DNA from: Streptomyces sp. NBC_00513
GTDB lineage: Bacteria > Actinomycetota > Actinomycetes > Streptomycetales > Streptomycetaceae
Direction: 5' to 3'
NCBI RefSeq assembly: GCF_041431415.1
Contig: NZ_CP107845.1
Location: forward strand, 5,766,001-5,830,000
Length of the DNA: 64,000 nt
In this document: one piece after another, positions 35,327-45,296 of the stretch
Position numbering within the stretch: position 1 is the first letter of the stretch
How the letters are laid out: every line of letters begins with the position of its first letter
Program-made: the position numbers and the translations under genes
The notes under the pieces: model-generated
Told to the model about the DNA's origin: nothing
Database searches by the model: none
The model's input: the letters and a program-made list of their open reading frames with translations, nothing else

Positions 35327-36532
35327 ATGGCACAGACTGAGGAAATTGCAGACACCGCCGGGGTGTCGGAGCGCTCGGCGACCCGCGGTTGGTTGGGCGT
35401 CGTGGCGGTCGCCAGTGCGACCTTCACCGTGGTGACGTCCGAGATGCTGCCCGTGGGCCTGCTGACGCCCATCGGGGACGCGCTGCGGGTGACCGAGGGC
35501 ACCGCCGGGCTGACGCTGACCATCACCGGGCTCGTCGGCGCGTTGTCCGCGCCGCTGTTGACCCCGTTGTTGGGTCGGTTCGACCGGCGGACCGTGCTGT
35601 GCGCGTTGATGTTGGTGTTGACGGCGGGCAACCTGATCGCGGCCTGGGCCCCGAACTTCGCGGTGATGGTGGTGGCGCGCGTGCTCGTCGGCATCGGGAT
35701 GGGCGGCGTCTGGTCGATCGCGGCGGGCCTGGCGGTACGGCTGGTGCCGCCGAAGTCGATCGGTCCCGCGACCTCGCTGGTCTTCAGCGGTATCGCGGTG
35801 GCGTCCGTGCTCGGCGTCCCCGCGGGCACGTACATCGGTGAACTCGCCGACTGGCGGACCGCGTTCGTGGTGATCGCGGCCCTGGCCCTGGTGGTCCTGG
35901 TGGCGCTCGCGGCGTTGCTGCCGCGGCTCCCCGCGGAGCAGGAGGTCCGTCTGAGCGGGGTGATGCGGCTGTTCGGCCGGCCGCCGGTACGGACCGGGCT
36001 GATCGTGGTGGCCCTGTTGGTGACCGGACACTTCGCCGCCTACACGTACGTACGGCCCGTGCTGGAGGAGGTCTCCGGCGCGAGCGCGGGTCTGATCGGC
36101 ACGCTGCTCCTCGTGTACGGAGTCGCGGGCGTCATCGGCAACTTCGCCGCGGGCGCCGGCGCCGGGCGCTCTCCGCGCGCCACCCTGCTCGTGATCAGCG
36201 TGGTCCTGGCGGCGACGGTCGCCCTGGTGCCGGTGCTCGGTGGTTCCGTGCTGACGGCCGGTGTGCTGCTCGCGGTGTGGGGTCTGTCCTACGGCGGTGT
36301 GTCCGTCAGTACCCAGACCTGGCTGCTGGCCGCCGCGCCCGACGCGCGGGAGGCGGCGTCCTCACTGTTCGTCGGCGTGTTCAACGGGGCCATCGCCCTG
36401 GGCGCGTTGGTCGGCGGGCTCGCGGCGGACGGCGCCGGGGTCAGCGCGGTGATGTGGCTGGGCGGCGCCCTCGCGGCCGGCGCCCTGCTGGCCACGGTCC
36501 TGGGCCGGGCCCCCGACAGCGGCCGGCTGTGA
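35327..36532 (+). CDS. MFS transporter (DHA1-type drug efflux family)
   Basis: This 401-residue protein has twelve predicted membrane helices and a short polar N terminus. TM1 includes ATFTVVTSEMLPVGLLTPIG, TM2-3 has PLLTPLLGRFDRRTVL (family motif A), and TM5 carries GVPAGTYIGELADWRTAFVV (motif C-like). This matches DHA1-type sugar/drug exporters of the AraJ group. It is divergent from a LysR regulator that probably controls it. The substrate is unknown. Confidence 0.9.
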   Translation: MAQTEEIADTAGVSERSATRGWLGVVAVASATFTVVTSEMLPVGLLTPIGDALRVTEGTAGLTLTITGLVGALSAPLLTPLLGRFDRRTVLCALMLVLTAGNLIAAWAPNFAVMVVARVLVGIGMGGVWSIAAGLAVRLVPPKSIGPATSLVFSGIAVASVLGVPAGTYIGELADWRTAFVVIAALALVVLVALAALLPRLPAEQEVRLSGVMRLFGRPPVRTGLIVVALLVTGHFAAYTYVRPVLEEVSGASAGLIGTLLLVYGVAGVIGNFAAGAGAGRSPRATLLVISVVLAATVALVPVLGGSVLTAGVLLAVWGLSYGGVSVSTQTWLLAAAPDAREAASSLFVGVFNGAIALGALVGGLAADGAGVSAVMWLGGALAAGALLATVLGRAPDSGRL

Positions 36533-36836
36533 GTTGCGGGCTCCGGCCGGCGCCGATTCCAGGTCCGAGTCGAGGGGCCTGACTCGCCCGGCTCCGAGTC
36601 GGCCGGTCGCAGTCCGACCCGGCACCCGAGAACGTTCCGGCGCCCAACCCCTGGGTTCCCGCCGTCCCTCCGCTCCCCGCCGCCCGTGGCCGGGCGTCGG
36701 TGCGGGGCGGACGGCGGGGCCGGGCGCCGGGGCACGACCGGCGGGACCGCGCGACCGGGGCTCGGCCCCACCGCGCGGTCCCGCCATCCGACCCGCCGTG
36801 GCGCGGACGCGCCCGGCCGTCCCGCCCGGCTCTCGG
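36533..36836. other. Convergent intergenic region
   Basis: 304 bases of very G/C-rich sequence between the MFS gene and the alpha/beta hydrolase gene, both ending here. It contains a terminator hairpin at 36740-36785 and no convincing gene; frames crossing it on either strand have no recognisable features. Confidence 0.6.
36740..36785. terminator. Bidirectional terminator between MFS and alpha/beta hydrolase genes
   Basis: A perfect 14-bp stem: GGCGGGACCGCGCG (36740-36753) pairs with CGCGCGGTCCCGCC (36772-36785). The 18-base loop holds a further GGGGC-TCG-GCCCC hairpin. Confidence 0.8.
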
Positions 36837-37646
36837 TCAGCGGTCGGTCGCCGCCGCGCCCTCGGTCTCCGCGAGGAACGCGTCGATCAGTTCGGCCCAC
36901 TCGTCGGGCCGCTCCGCGGCGATGGCGTGACCGCAGTCGAGGGTGACCAGGCGGGCGCCCGGGATCGACTCGGCCAGTTCGCGGGAGTGAACGGGAGTGA
37001 TCAGGAGGTCCCCGGTCGGTGACACGACGAGGACCGGCACCGCGAGGCGGGCCAGGTCGTCCCGTACGTCGATGTCGTCGAACAGGGCGAGCTGCGCGTC
37101 GGTGCCCGGGGGCATTCCCGCCGCGAAAAGCGCGAGCTGCTCTTCGATCTCCTCGGCGGAACGCTCGTCGAGCCAGTCGGTGCCGCCGACGACCAGGGAG
37201 AGATAACCGGCCAGGACCCGGTCGTCCTGATCGGGCGCACCCAACTTCCGCCAGGTGTCCACGACCAATCTCAGGCGGGCATTCGGGTGGGCGAAGCCGG
37301 CGGACAGAACGAGTGCGGTAACCCGTTCCGGATGTCGGACGGCAGCCCGCACGGCCACGGCTGAACCCATCGAGAAGCCGGATATTGCAAAAGAATGTAC
37401 GCCGCATTGCACGGCGCTTTCCACAATGTGATCGGCCAGTCGATCAAGGGACAGTGGGCCATCCGGAAGGGGGGTGTCACCGGATCCCGGATAATCCGGT
37501 CCTATCACGGTGCGACGGCCGGCGAGCGTTTCGAGGATCGGGCCGTAACTGTCCTCGATGTCGCTGCCCGCACCGTGTGCGAGCAGCAGTCCTGGTCCTC
37601 TTCCGTGAACGAGGACGGATTTCCCGGAGGTGAGTCGAGAGGTCAT
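36837..37646 (-). CDS. Alpha/beta hydrolase
   Basis: This 269-residue protein has the alpha/beta hydrolase fold: oxyanion segment LLLAHGAGSD, nucleophile elbow SGFSMGSAVA, a catalytic Asp in VVSPTGDLLI and His in LDCGHAIAAE. No signal peptide is present. Such proteins act as esterases, thioesterases or C-C hydrolases. It is divergent from the NRPS with a 194-base shared promoter region, so it may belong to the same cluster, for instance as a type II thioesterase or a hydrolase acting on the product; this is inference. Its 5' half and the promoter region are less G/C-rich than the surroundings. Confidence 0.85.
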   Translation of the reverse strand: MTSRLTSGKSVLVHGRGPGLLLAHGAGSDIEDSYGPILETLAGRRTVIGPDYPGSGDTPLPDGPLSLDRLADHIVESAVQCGVHSFAISGFSMGSAVAVRAAVRHPERVTALVLSAGFAHPNARLRLVVDTWRKLGAPDQDDRVLAGYLSLVVGGTDWLDERSAEEIEEQLALFAAGMPPGTDAQLALFDDIDVRDDLARLAVPVLVVSPTGDLLITPVHSRELAESIPGARLVTLDCGHAIAAERPDEWAELIDAFLAETEGAAATDR

Positions 37647-37682
37647 GGCGAGATCCTAGCGAGGGCCCGACCTGATATCCGT

Positions 37683-37756
37683 GGAATATTGCGCGGATCA
37701 CAGTATTCCCGCACATCACTACCAGATCGAGTGGTGGACCTTTACTCACATGAGTA
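37683..37756. promoter_or_regulatory. Inverted repeats in the hydrolase-NRPS divergent promoter region
   Basis: Two palindromic elements lie in an unusually A/T-rich stretch. GGAATA (37683-37688) pairs with TATTCC (37704-37709). TACTCA (37743-37748) and TGAGTA (37751-37756) flank CA. Either could bind a cluster regulator; the second ends 85 bases upstream of the NRPS start. Confidence 0.4.
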
Positions 37757-37840
37757 GTGGTGCACCGGATTGGCGGAAACGTAGGCTCCTGAGCATCGGG
37801 CGGCAGACATTCGATGGCCCGAATTAGCGAAGGAAGGCCG

Positions 37841-40800
37841 ATGCTCGTAACACGCCAGCTCCCGTTGTCCGCCTATCAGCGAGACATTTGGGCTGCCGAG
37901 TCCACCGCGCCGGGTGACCCCCAGTTCAACGTGGTCATTCATGAGCGGCTGGTCGGCGTTGTCGACGTGGAACACCTGATGGAATCCTTGGAAGGGGTTC
38001 TCCGGAACAACGACGCGTTCTCCCTGCGCTTCGACGAGCAGGACGGTATTCCCTGCCAGTGGGTGGCCGGGGAGGCGGAGCGGGAGGAGTCGGGGCCCTG
38101 GGCCGAGTACGTCGACCTCTCCGACGAACCCGATCCCGCGGCGGCCTGTGCCGCGTGGCGCGAAAGCGCCCTCGGCCGCCCGTTCACGTTGCGTCGTTCG
38201 CGTCTGTTCACGGCCGTGGTGCTGCGGGAGGGCCCTTCGGTCGTGCACGTGCACCTGACCGCCCACCATCTGATCGCCGACGCCTGGGCCCTGAACCAGG
38301 TCACCCTTCAGCTCTGGGACCGTCACGGCCGCGGCGACGGGGCGGGCCCCGCCGCGCCCTCGGTGCTCTCGCTCCTGGCGGCCGACGACGCGTACCGCGC
38401 CTCCGCCGCGTTCGACGAGGACCGGGCCTGGTTCCGGCAGGCCCTGACCGGGGTGCGCCCCGCGCTGTTCACCCGCCGGGCCGCCGTGAAGGCGGGCGGT
38501 GAACGGGCCCGGGCCCGGTACGGCTTCACCGTGGACGCCGAGCTCGTCCGCCGGGTCCGCGAGCGGGGCGGATCGCCCTTCGCCTACCTCGCGGCCGCCT
38601 TCGCCGCCTACTTCACGCGCGTGCACCGTACCGAGGAACTGGTGCTCGGAGTCCCCTTCCTGAACCGCCACTCGGACGAGCAGCGCGCGACCGTCGGCCA
38701 GGTCGCCAACAGCCTCCCGCTGCGCGTGCCCGTCGGCTCCGCGGACACCCTGCACGCGCTGGCCGACACCGTTCGCCGCGGCACGCGGGAGATCCGCGCC
38801 CACGAACGGCTCGCGCTCGGCGACGTGTTGCGCGACCTGCCGGTCGCCGGTGGCGGGTCCCGGCAGCTCTTCGACATCACCCTGTCCTACCTGCGCCACC
38901 CGCGCCCCGCCGCTCCGGCGGACGGCGTCGCCCCCGTCTCGACCGTGCTGGCCCCCGTCCACCACCAGGACGCCCTGTCGGTGATGGTCCACGCCTTCGA
39001 CGACGACGCCGCGCTGCGCGTCGACCTCGACTACGCCCTCGACGTCTTCGACGAGGACCACCCCATCGCCGCCGTCGCCGGCCACCTGCTGCGACTGCTC
39101 GACGCCGCGCTCACCGAGCCGGAGCGGCCGGCGGTACTGCTGCCGCTGCTCGACAAGGTCGAGGCCGAGGAACTCGCCGAGCTCGAACAGGGGCCCCGGG
39201 TCCCGTACGCGAGTGACCGGACCGTGCATTCCCTGATCGCCGAGCAGGCCGCCCGCACCCCGGAGCGGATCGCCGTCACCGGCGCCGCCGGGGCTCCCGC
39301 GTTGACCTACGGCCGGCTCGACACCCGCGCCGATCAGGTGGCTCGAGCGCTGCGCGCGCACGGCGTGGAGGTCGGGGACCGGGTGGCCGTGCTCATGGAC
39401 CGTTCGCCGGACCTGATCGTCGCCCTGCTCGGCGTGCTGAAGGCCGGCGGGGCCTACGTACCGGTGGACCCCGGCTACCCGGCCGAACGCATCGCCTACC
39501 TGCTCGCGGACAGCCGGGCCAAGGTCGTCCTCGCCGACCGCGACACCGACACCGGCGCATACACGGACGCGTACACCGACCCGCACACGGGCACGGGCAC
39601 AGGTACGGACGGCGCCGGCGACCCCGTGCCCGTGCTGCGTCCGGCCGACCTGGCCGACGGTCCGGATCTGGCCGACGGTCCGCATCTGGCCGACGGTCCG
39701 GATCTGTCGGACGGTCCGGGGGAGCCCCTCCCCGACGCGGCCACCGCCCGCGACCTCGCGTACGTGATCTACACATCCGGTTCGACCGGCCGCCCCAAGG
39801 GCGTCATGGTCGAGCACCACTCGGTGGTCAACCGGCTCGCCTGGATGCAGCGCACGTACCCGGTCGGCGAGGGCGACGTCCTGCTCCAGAAGACACCCAT
39901 CTCCTTCGACGTCTCCGTGTGGGAACTGTTCTGGTGGGCGATCGAGGGCGCGACCCTCGCCCTGCTGCCCGTCGGCGGCCAGCGCGATCCCCGCGGGATC
40001 CTGCGTTCCATCGCCGAACAGGGCGTCACCACCCTGCACTTCGTCCCTTCCATGCTCGGCCCGTTCCTCGATCTGCTGGAGGACCGGCCGGAGCTGCGCG
40101 CCGAAGCGGCCTCCCTGCGCCAGGTGTTCTGCAGCGGCGAGGCGCTGCCCGCCGCCCGCGTCGAGCAGTTCCACCGCGTGTTCGGCGGCCTCGGCGACGG
40201 AGCACCGCGCCTGGTCAACCTGTACGGGCCCACCGAGGCCACCGTGGACGTCTCGTACCACGACTGCCGTGTCGCGACCGATGGCCGGGTCCGGCGCGTG
40301 CCGATCGGCCGGCCCGTGGACAACACCTCCCTGTACGTCCTGGACGCGCACGGCGCGCGGCAGCCCGTCGGGGTCCCGGGGGAGCTGTGCATCGGCGGTG
40401 TCCAGGTCGCCCGCGGCTATCTGGGGCGCCCGGACCTGACCGCCGAGAAGTTCACCGACGACCCCTTCGCCCCGGCCGGCGGCCGTCTGTACCGCACCGG
40501 TGACCTGGCCCGTTGGCTGGCCGACGGCACGCTGGAGTACCTGGGCCGAATCGACGGCCAGGTCAAGATCCGCGGCAACCGGGTCGAGCTCGGCGAGGTG
40601 CAGAACCGGCTGGCCTCGCTCACCGGGGTGCGGGACGCGGTCGTCGTCGACCACCGGTCCGGGAGCCGCGGGACCCTGCTGGTCGCCTACTACGTCGCGG
40701 ACTCGGACCTCAGCCCGGCCGCCCTGCGCTCCGAACTGGCCTCGGCCCTGCCGGAGTTCATGGTGCCCTCGCACTTCATCCGGATCGACGCGGTCCCGCT

Positions 40801-43800
40801 CACCCCGAACGGCAAGGCCGACCGTCGGGCCCTGCCGGCCCCTTCGGCCACCTCCGGGCGGCAGGAGTACACGGCCCCGCGCAATGCCACCGAGGAGACG
40901 ATCGCCGCCGTCTGGGCCGAGGTCCTGGAGGCGGAGCGGGTGGGGATCCACGACGACTACTTCGCGCTCGGCGGAGACTCCATCACGATGCTGCGCATCC
41001 GGGCCCGCGCCGAGAAGGCCGGGATCCTGTTCTCGTTGACCGACCTGGTGCAGCAGCCGACCGTCGCGCAGCTCGCCGCCCGGTCGGTGACCGGCGGGGC
41101 GAGCGCCGGGGCCACGCCCGCGCTCGAACCCTTCGCCCTGGTGTCCGGCGTGGACCGGGCCCGGCTGGAAGGCCGAGCCGACGCCTACCCGCTCACCCGG
41201 CTCCAGCTCGGCCTGCTCTACCACAGCCGGGCCGAACAGCACTCGGCCGTCTACCACGACGTGTTCCAGTACAGCCTCACGGCCCCGTGGGACGAGCAGG
41301 GGCTGAGGCGCGCGTTCGAGGCGCTCGTCGCCCGGCACCCGGTGCTGCGTTCCTCCTTCGACCTGGGTTCGTTCTCCGAGCCGCTCCAGATCGTCGACCA
41401 CCGGGTGACGGGCGGCTTCGACGTCGCGGACCTGCGTGGACGTCCCGAGACCGAGGCGCTCGCCGCGATCGAGGCCCACGTGGACGAACGCCGCTACCAC
41501 CGCTACGACTTCGAGAGCGCTCCGCTCTACCACCTGCGGGCCCACGTCCGTGACGAGACGCTGGAGCTGGTCCTCAGCTTCCACCACGCGATCCTCGACG
41601 GCGGCAGCGTGGCCACTCTGGTCGCCGAGCTGCTGCGGGACTACCTGCACGGGCTGGGGCTGCCCATTGGCGCGGTGGCCGAGACCGCCCTGCCCTCGGC
41701 GGCGCTCCACGTGCGCGCCGAGCGGGAGGCGTTGGAGTCGGACGCCGCGCGCACGTTCTGGCGCGAGCGGCTGAAGGACGCCCCGCTGCTGCGGCTGGAG
41801 GCGTTCCGCGGCCACGAGGCACCGGGGCCGGACGGCCAGATCACCCGGATCGTCGATCTGCCGGACGAACTCACGCTTCGACTGGGCGAGTTCGCCCGCG
41901 AGCGGTCCTTGCCGGTGAAGTCTGTGCTGTTCGCCGCGCACTGCCTGACCCTGAGCCTGTTTGCCGGCTCGGCGGACATCACCACCGGTCTCGTCACCCA
42001 CGGACGCCCCGAGGTCGAGGACGCCGACCGGATCGCCGGCCTGTTCCTCAACACCATGCCGGTGCGGCTCGGCACCGCCGCCGACAGCTGGGCCGACGTG
42101 GTCCGGGCCGCCTTCCGCCAGGAGCAGCAGAGCCACGCCCACCGGCGCTACCCGCTCAGCGCGATCCAGGAGGACCGGGGCGCCACCGTCCTGGAGACGG
42201 CCTTCAACTACATCCACTTTCGGCAGTTGGCCGCGGTCTTCGAGCTGCCCGGCGTCGAGTCGCTGTCCTTCCGCACCTGGGAGGAGACCAACTTCCAGTT
42301 GCTGGTCAACGCCATGACCGACCCGGTGGACGGGTCCGTGCGGCTGCGGCTGGACCATCACGGGCAGACCTTCACCCCGACCCAGGCGGACCTGTACGCC
42401 GAGCGGTTCACCGCGATCCTGGACCGGCTGGTCCATCACCCGGACGAGGCACCGGACTTCGGCTTCCTCGTACCGGCGGGCGCCGACCTCGAAGCCACGC
42501 CGGCGCTCGCCTCCACGGCCGCCCCGGCGATCAGCTCCACGGCCGCCCCGGCGGTCGACGGCGGGCCGCCGGACGTGGTGCGCGCCGTCGCGGCGCAGAG
42601 CGCCCGGACCCCGGACGCCACCGCCGTGGTCTTCGGCGAGCGCCGCTGGACCTACGCCGAACTCGTCGCGTCCGCCGACCGGGTGGCCCGCGAGCTGATC
42701 GCGCTCGGGTCGCGGCCCGGCGACCGGATCGGCATCGCGATGGACCGCTCGCCCGAGACGATCGCCGTCATCCTCGGCGTGATGAAGGCGGGGGCGGCGA
42801 CCGTTCCGCTGGACGTCAGCTACCCCGTGGACCGGCTGACCGCCATGGTCGAGCAGGCCCGCCCGTTCCGGATCATCGCGAACGCCGCCCACCGGTCGGT
42901 GCTCGGCTCGCCGGCATCGGTGCTGCTCGCCGAGGACGTGTTCGGCGAACCGGGGACGGACGGGACGGCCGGGACCGGCGGCTCGGGTGGCACGGACGGC
43001 GCCGGCAGCGCGGCCGAGGAGGCCGGGCGCCCCTACCTGCCCCGGATCCCGGCGGAGGTCACGGACGAGATCACCCCGGACTCGCTCGCCTACATCCTGT
43101 TCACCTCCGGCTCCACGGGCGCGCCCAAGGGCGTGGCCATGCCGCACCGTTCGCTGGCCCACCTGGTGGCCTGGCAGAACTCCGTCCCGAGCGGGGTGGT
43201 CGGCGGGGTCACCGCCCAGTACGCGCCACTCAGCTTCGACGTCTCCTTCCAGGAGATCTTCTCCACCCTCGCGGGCGGCGGCACCCTGCTCGTGCTGTCG
43301 GAGGAGGAACGGCGCGACATGCCGGGGCTGCTGCGCCTCCTGGACCGGGCCGGTGTCGAACGGATCTGCCTGCCCTACGTGGCGCTCCAGCAACTGGCCG
43401 AGACCGCCGACGCGCTCGGCCTGGCGCCCCGGGCGCTGAAGGCGCTGCTCTCCTCGGGCGAGCAGCTGCGCGTCACCGACGAGATACGCCGGCTGTGCGC
43501 GGCCCTGCCGGGGGTGATCCTGGAGAACCAGTACGGGCCCACCGAGTCCCACGTGATCACCGTGCACACGATGCAGGGCGACCCGGCGGCCTTCCCCGCC
43601 ATGCCCCCCATCGGCCGGGCCATCGCCGGTTCGGCGGTGCACGTCCTGGACTCCCGGCTGCGGCCGGTCCCCACCGGGGTGCGCGGCGAGCTGTACCTGG
43701 CCGGGGCCTGCCTGGCCGAGGGGTACGTGGGGCGCCCGGACCTGACCGAGGAGCGGTTCGTGCCGCACCCCTCGCCGGCCGCCGCGGCGGCGGGTGAGCG

Positions 43801-45295
43801 CCTCTACCGGACCGGCGACCTGGGCTTCGTCCTGCCCGGCGGCGACGTGGTGTGCCTGGGGCGGGCGGACGCGCAGGTCAAGGTGCGCGGGTACCGGGTG
43901 GAGCCGGCCGAGGTGGAACTCGCCATCACCCGCTTCGCGTCCGGTCACCCCGGTATCGCGGAGGCGGCCGTGGTGGCCCGTCGCCGCGAGGGCAACGACT
44001 CGTTCCTCGCCGCGTTCCTGACCGGTGAACCGGCGGGCGCGGACCTGAAGCTGCTGCGCAAGCAACTGCGGACGGTCCTGCCCGACTACATGATGCCCTC
44101 GCACTTCGAGTGGGTCGCGGACCTGCCGCTGACCCCGAGCGGCAAGCGCGACGACGCGGCCCTGCGCGGCGCCCCGCTGAGCGTCTCCGCGACGGCGGAC
44201 ACCTCGGCGGCGCCGCGCGACGCGTACGAGCAGACCCTGTCCGAGATCATCGGGGACCTGCTGCAACTGCCCGCGCCGGGCGTCCACGACAACATCTTCG
44301 ACCTCGGTGCGACCTCGCTGACGGCGATGCGTCTGGTGGTCCTGATCGAGCAGCGCTACGGGATCAACGTGCCGCTCTCGGAGTTCGTCTCTGCGCCGAC
44401 GGTCGCGGAGTTGGCTTCGCGGCTGCGTTCGGGCGAGGCGATGACCGCCTTCGACCCGCTGGTGCCGATCCGTCCGGCCGGCGCGAAGCGGCCGATGTTC
44501 TTCGTCCACCCGATGGGTGGGAACGTGCTCTGCTACGTCCGTTTCGCCAAGTACCTGCCGGACGACCAGCCGTTCTACGCCCTCCAGGCGGCGGGCGGCG
44601 ACCCGGGCACCGAGCCGCTGCGCAGCGTCGAGGAGATCGCCGCCAGTTACATCGAGGCGCTGCGCCGGGTCCAGCCGAGCGGCCCGTACGCGATCGGTGG
44701 CTGGTCGTTCGGCGGGTTCGTCGCCTTCGAGATCGCGCGCCAGTTGCGGGCGGCGGGCGAGGAGATCCAGCGGCTGGTGCTGCTGGACACCACCGCGCTG
44801 AACCCGGGGCGCCGGCTGACCACGAACGACGACGCGCTGCTCGGCTGGTTCTTCTGGGAGCTGCTGTGGCTGCGGCGCGGCGGTGACTCGCCCCTGGAGC
44901 TGATCCCGGACCGGCTGACGACGCTGGAGGAGAAGTTCGACTTCATCGCGCAGCTCGCCATCGACGAGGGCGTGCTGCCGGCGGGGAGCACGGGGGCCGT
45001 CGTACGGCGCCTGTTCCACGTGTACGAGGCCAACTGGAAGGCGGCGTTCGCCTATCGGCCCGAGGTGGTGGACCAGGACATGGTCCTCATCCACGCCGCC
45101 GAGCCGCTGCCGGGCGTACTGAACTCCATGCACACGGCGATCGAGAGCATGCACGCGGACCCCAGCAACGGCTGGCGCGAGCGCACCGGCGGTGAACTCG
45201 ACGTCGTGGACGTACCCGGTGACCACCTGACGATCATGGAGGAGCCGTACGTGGCCCACATGGTCCGGGTCGTCACCGATCTGATCGGACACTGA
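37841..45295 (+). CDS. Bimodular nonribosomal peptide synthetase, C-A(Ser)-PCP-C-A-PCP-TE
   Basis: This 2484-residue NRPS has C1 (about 5-430, motif HHLIADAW at 142-149), A1 (about 455-1000, TSGSTG near 645, FDVSVW at 689-694, Lys992), PCP1 (Ser1047), C2 (about 1115-1540, HHAILDGGS at 1248), A2 (about 1575-2110, FDVSFQ at 1799-1804, Lys2102), PCP2 (DLGATSL, Ser2159) and TE (GGWSFGG, Ser2289; late His in PGDHLTIME). Reading pocket positions against GrsA gives A1 = DVWHFSLVDK, the Ser code, and A2 = roughly DVQCLSQVIK, which shares DVQ with Pro codes. C1 has no upstream carrier, so it probably takes an acyl-CoA or acyl carrier donor. The expected product is an N-acyl-Ser-Pro-type dipeptide released by TE. 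ATG 37841 has AAGGAAGG upstream. The next start is one base after its stop. Confidence 0.93.
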   Translation: MLVTRQLPLSAYQRDIWAAESTAPGDPQFNVVIHERLVGVVDVEHLMESLEGVLRNNDAFSLRFDEQDGIPCQWVAGEAEREESGPWAEYVDLSDEPDPAAACAAWRESALGRPFTLRRSRLFTAVVLREGPSVVHVHLTAHHLIADAWALNQVTLQLWDRHGRGDGAGPAAPSVLSLLAADDAYRASAAFDEDRAWFRQALTGVRPALFTRRAAVKAGGERARARYGFTVDAELVRRVRERGGSPFAYLAAAFAAYFTRVHRTEELVLGVPFLNRHSDEQRATVGQVANSLPLRVPVGSADTLHALADTVRRGTREIRAHERLALGDVLRDLPVAGGGSRQLFDITLSYLRHPRPAAPADGVAPVSTVLAPVHHQDALSVMVHAFDDDAALRVDLDYALDVFDEDHPIAAVAGHLLRLLDAALTEPERPAVLLPLLDKVEAEELAELEQGPRVPYASDRTVHSLIAEQAARTPERIAVTGAAGAPALTYGRLDTRADQVARALRAHGVEVGDRVAVLMDRSPDLIVALLGVLKAGGAYVPVDPGYPAERIAYLLADSRAKVVLADRDTDTGAYTDAYTDPHTGTGTGTDGAGDPVPVLRPADLADGPDLADGPHLADGPDLSDGPGEPLPDAATARDLAYVIYTSGSTGRPKGVMVEHHSVVNRLAWMQRTYPVGEGDVLLQKTPISFDVSVWELFWWAIEGATLALLPVGGQRDPRGILRSIAEQGVTTLHFVPSMLGPFLDLLEDRPELRAEAASLRQVFCSGEALPAARVEQFHRVFGGLGDGAPRLVNLYGPTEATVDVSYHDCRVATDGRVRRVPIGRPVDNTSLYVLDAHGARQPVGVPGELCIGGVQVARGYLGRPDLTAEKFTDDPFAPAGGRLYRTGDLARWLADGTLEYLGRIDGQVKIRGNRVELGEVQNRLASLTGVRDAVVVDHRSGSRGTLLVAYYVADSDLSPAALRSELASALPEFMVPSHFIRIDAVPLTPNGKADRRALPAPSATSGRQEYTAPRNATEETIAAVWAEVLEAERVGIHDDYFALGGDSITMLRIRARAEKAGILFSLTDLVQQPTVAQLAARSVTGGASAGATPALEPFALVSGVDRARLEGRADAYPLTRLQLGLLYHSRAEQHSAVYHDVFQYSLTAPWDEQGLRRAFEALVARHPVLRSSFDLGSFSEPLQIVDHRVTGGFDVADLRGRPETEALAAIEAHVDERRYHRYDFESAPLYHLRAHVRDETLELVLSFHHAILDGGSVATLVAELLRDYLHGLGLPIGAVAETALPSAALHVRAEREALESDAARTFWRERLKDAPLLRLEAFRGHEAPGPDGQITRIVDLPDELTLRLGEFARERSLPVKSVLFAAHCLTLSLFAGSADITTGLVTHGRPEVEDADRIAGLFLNTMPVRLGTAADSWADVVRAAFRQEQQSHAHRRYPLSAIQEDRGATVLETAFNYIHFRQLAAVFELPGVESLSFRTWEETNFQLLVNAMTDPVDGSVRLRLDHHGQTFTPTQADLYAERFTAILDRLVHHPDEAPDFGFLVPAGADLEATPALASTAAPAISSTAAPAVDGGPPDVVRAVAAQSARTPDATAVVFGERRWTYAELVASADRVARELIALGSRPGDRIGIAMDRSPETIAVILGVMKAGAATVPLDVSYPVDRLTAMVEQARPFRIIANAAHRSVLGSPASVLLAEDVFGEPGTDGTAGTGGSGGTDGAGSAAEEAGRPYLPRIPAEVTDEITPDSLAYILFTSGSTGAPKGVAMPHRSLAHLVAWQNSVPSGVVGGVTAQYAPLSFDVSFQEIFSTLAGGGTLLVLSEEERRDMPGLLRLLDRAGVERICLPYVALQQLAETADALGLAPRALKALLSSGEQLRVTDEIRRLCAALPGVILENQYGPTESHVITVHTMQGDPAAFPAMPPIGRAIAGSAVHVLDSRLRPVPTGVRGELYLAGACLAEGYVGRPDLTEERFVPHPSPAAAAAGERLYRTGDLGFVLPGGDVVCLGRADAQVKVRGYRVEPAEVELAITRFASGHPGIAEAAVVARRREGNDSFLAAFLTGEPAGADLKLLRKQLRTVLPDYMMPSHFEWVADLPLTPSGKRDDAALRGAPLSVSATADTSAAPRDAYEQTLSEIIGDLLQLPAPGVHDNIFDLGATSLTAMRLVVLIEQRYGINVPLSEFVSAPTVAELASRLRSGEAMTAFDPLVPIRPAGAKRPMFFVHPMGGNVLCYVRFAKYLPDDQPFYALQAAGGDPGTEPLRSVEEIAASYIEALRRVQPSGPYAIGGWSFGGFVAFEIARQLRAAGEEIQRLVLLDTTALNPGRRLTTNDDALLGWFFWELLWLRRGGDSPLELIPDRLTTLEEKFDFIAQLAIDEGVLPAGSTGAVVRRLFHVYEANWKAAFAYRPEVVDQDMVLIHAAEPLPGVLNSMHTAIESMHADPSNGWRERTGGELDVVDVPGDHLTIMEEPYVAHMVRVVTDLIGH

Positions 45296-45296
45296 G

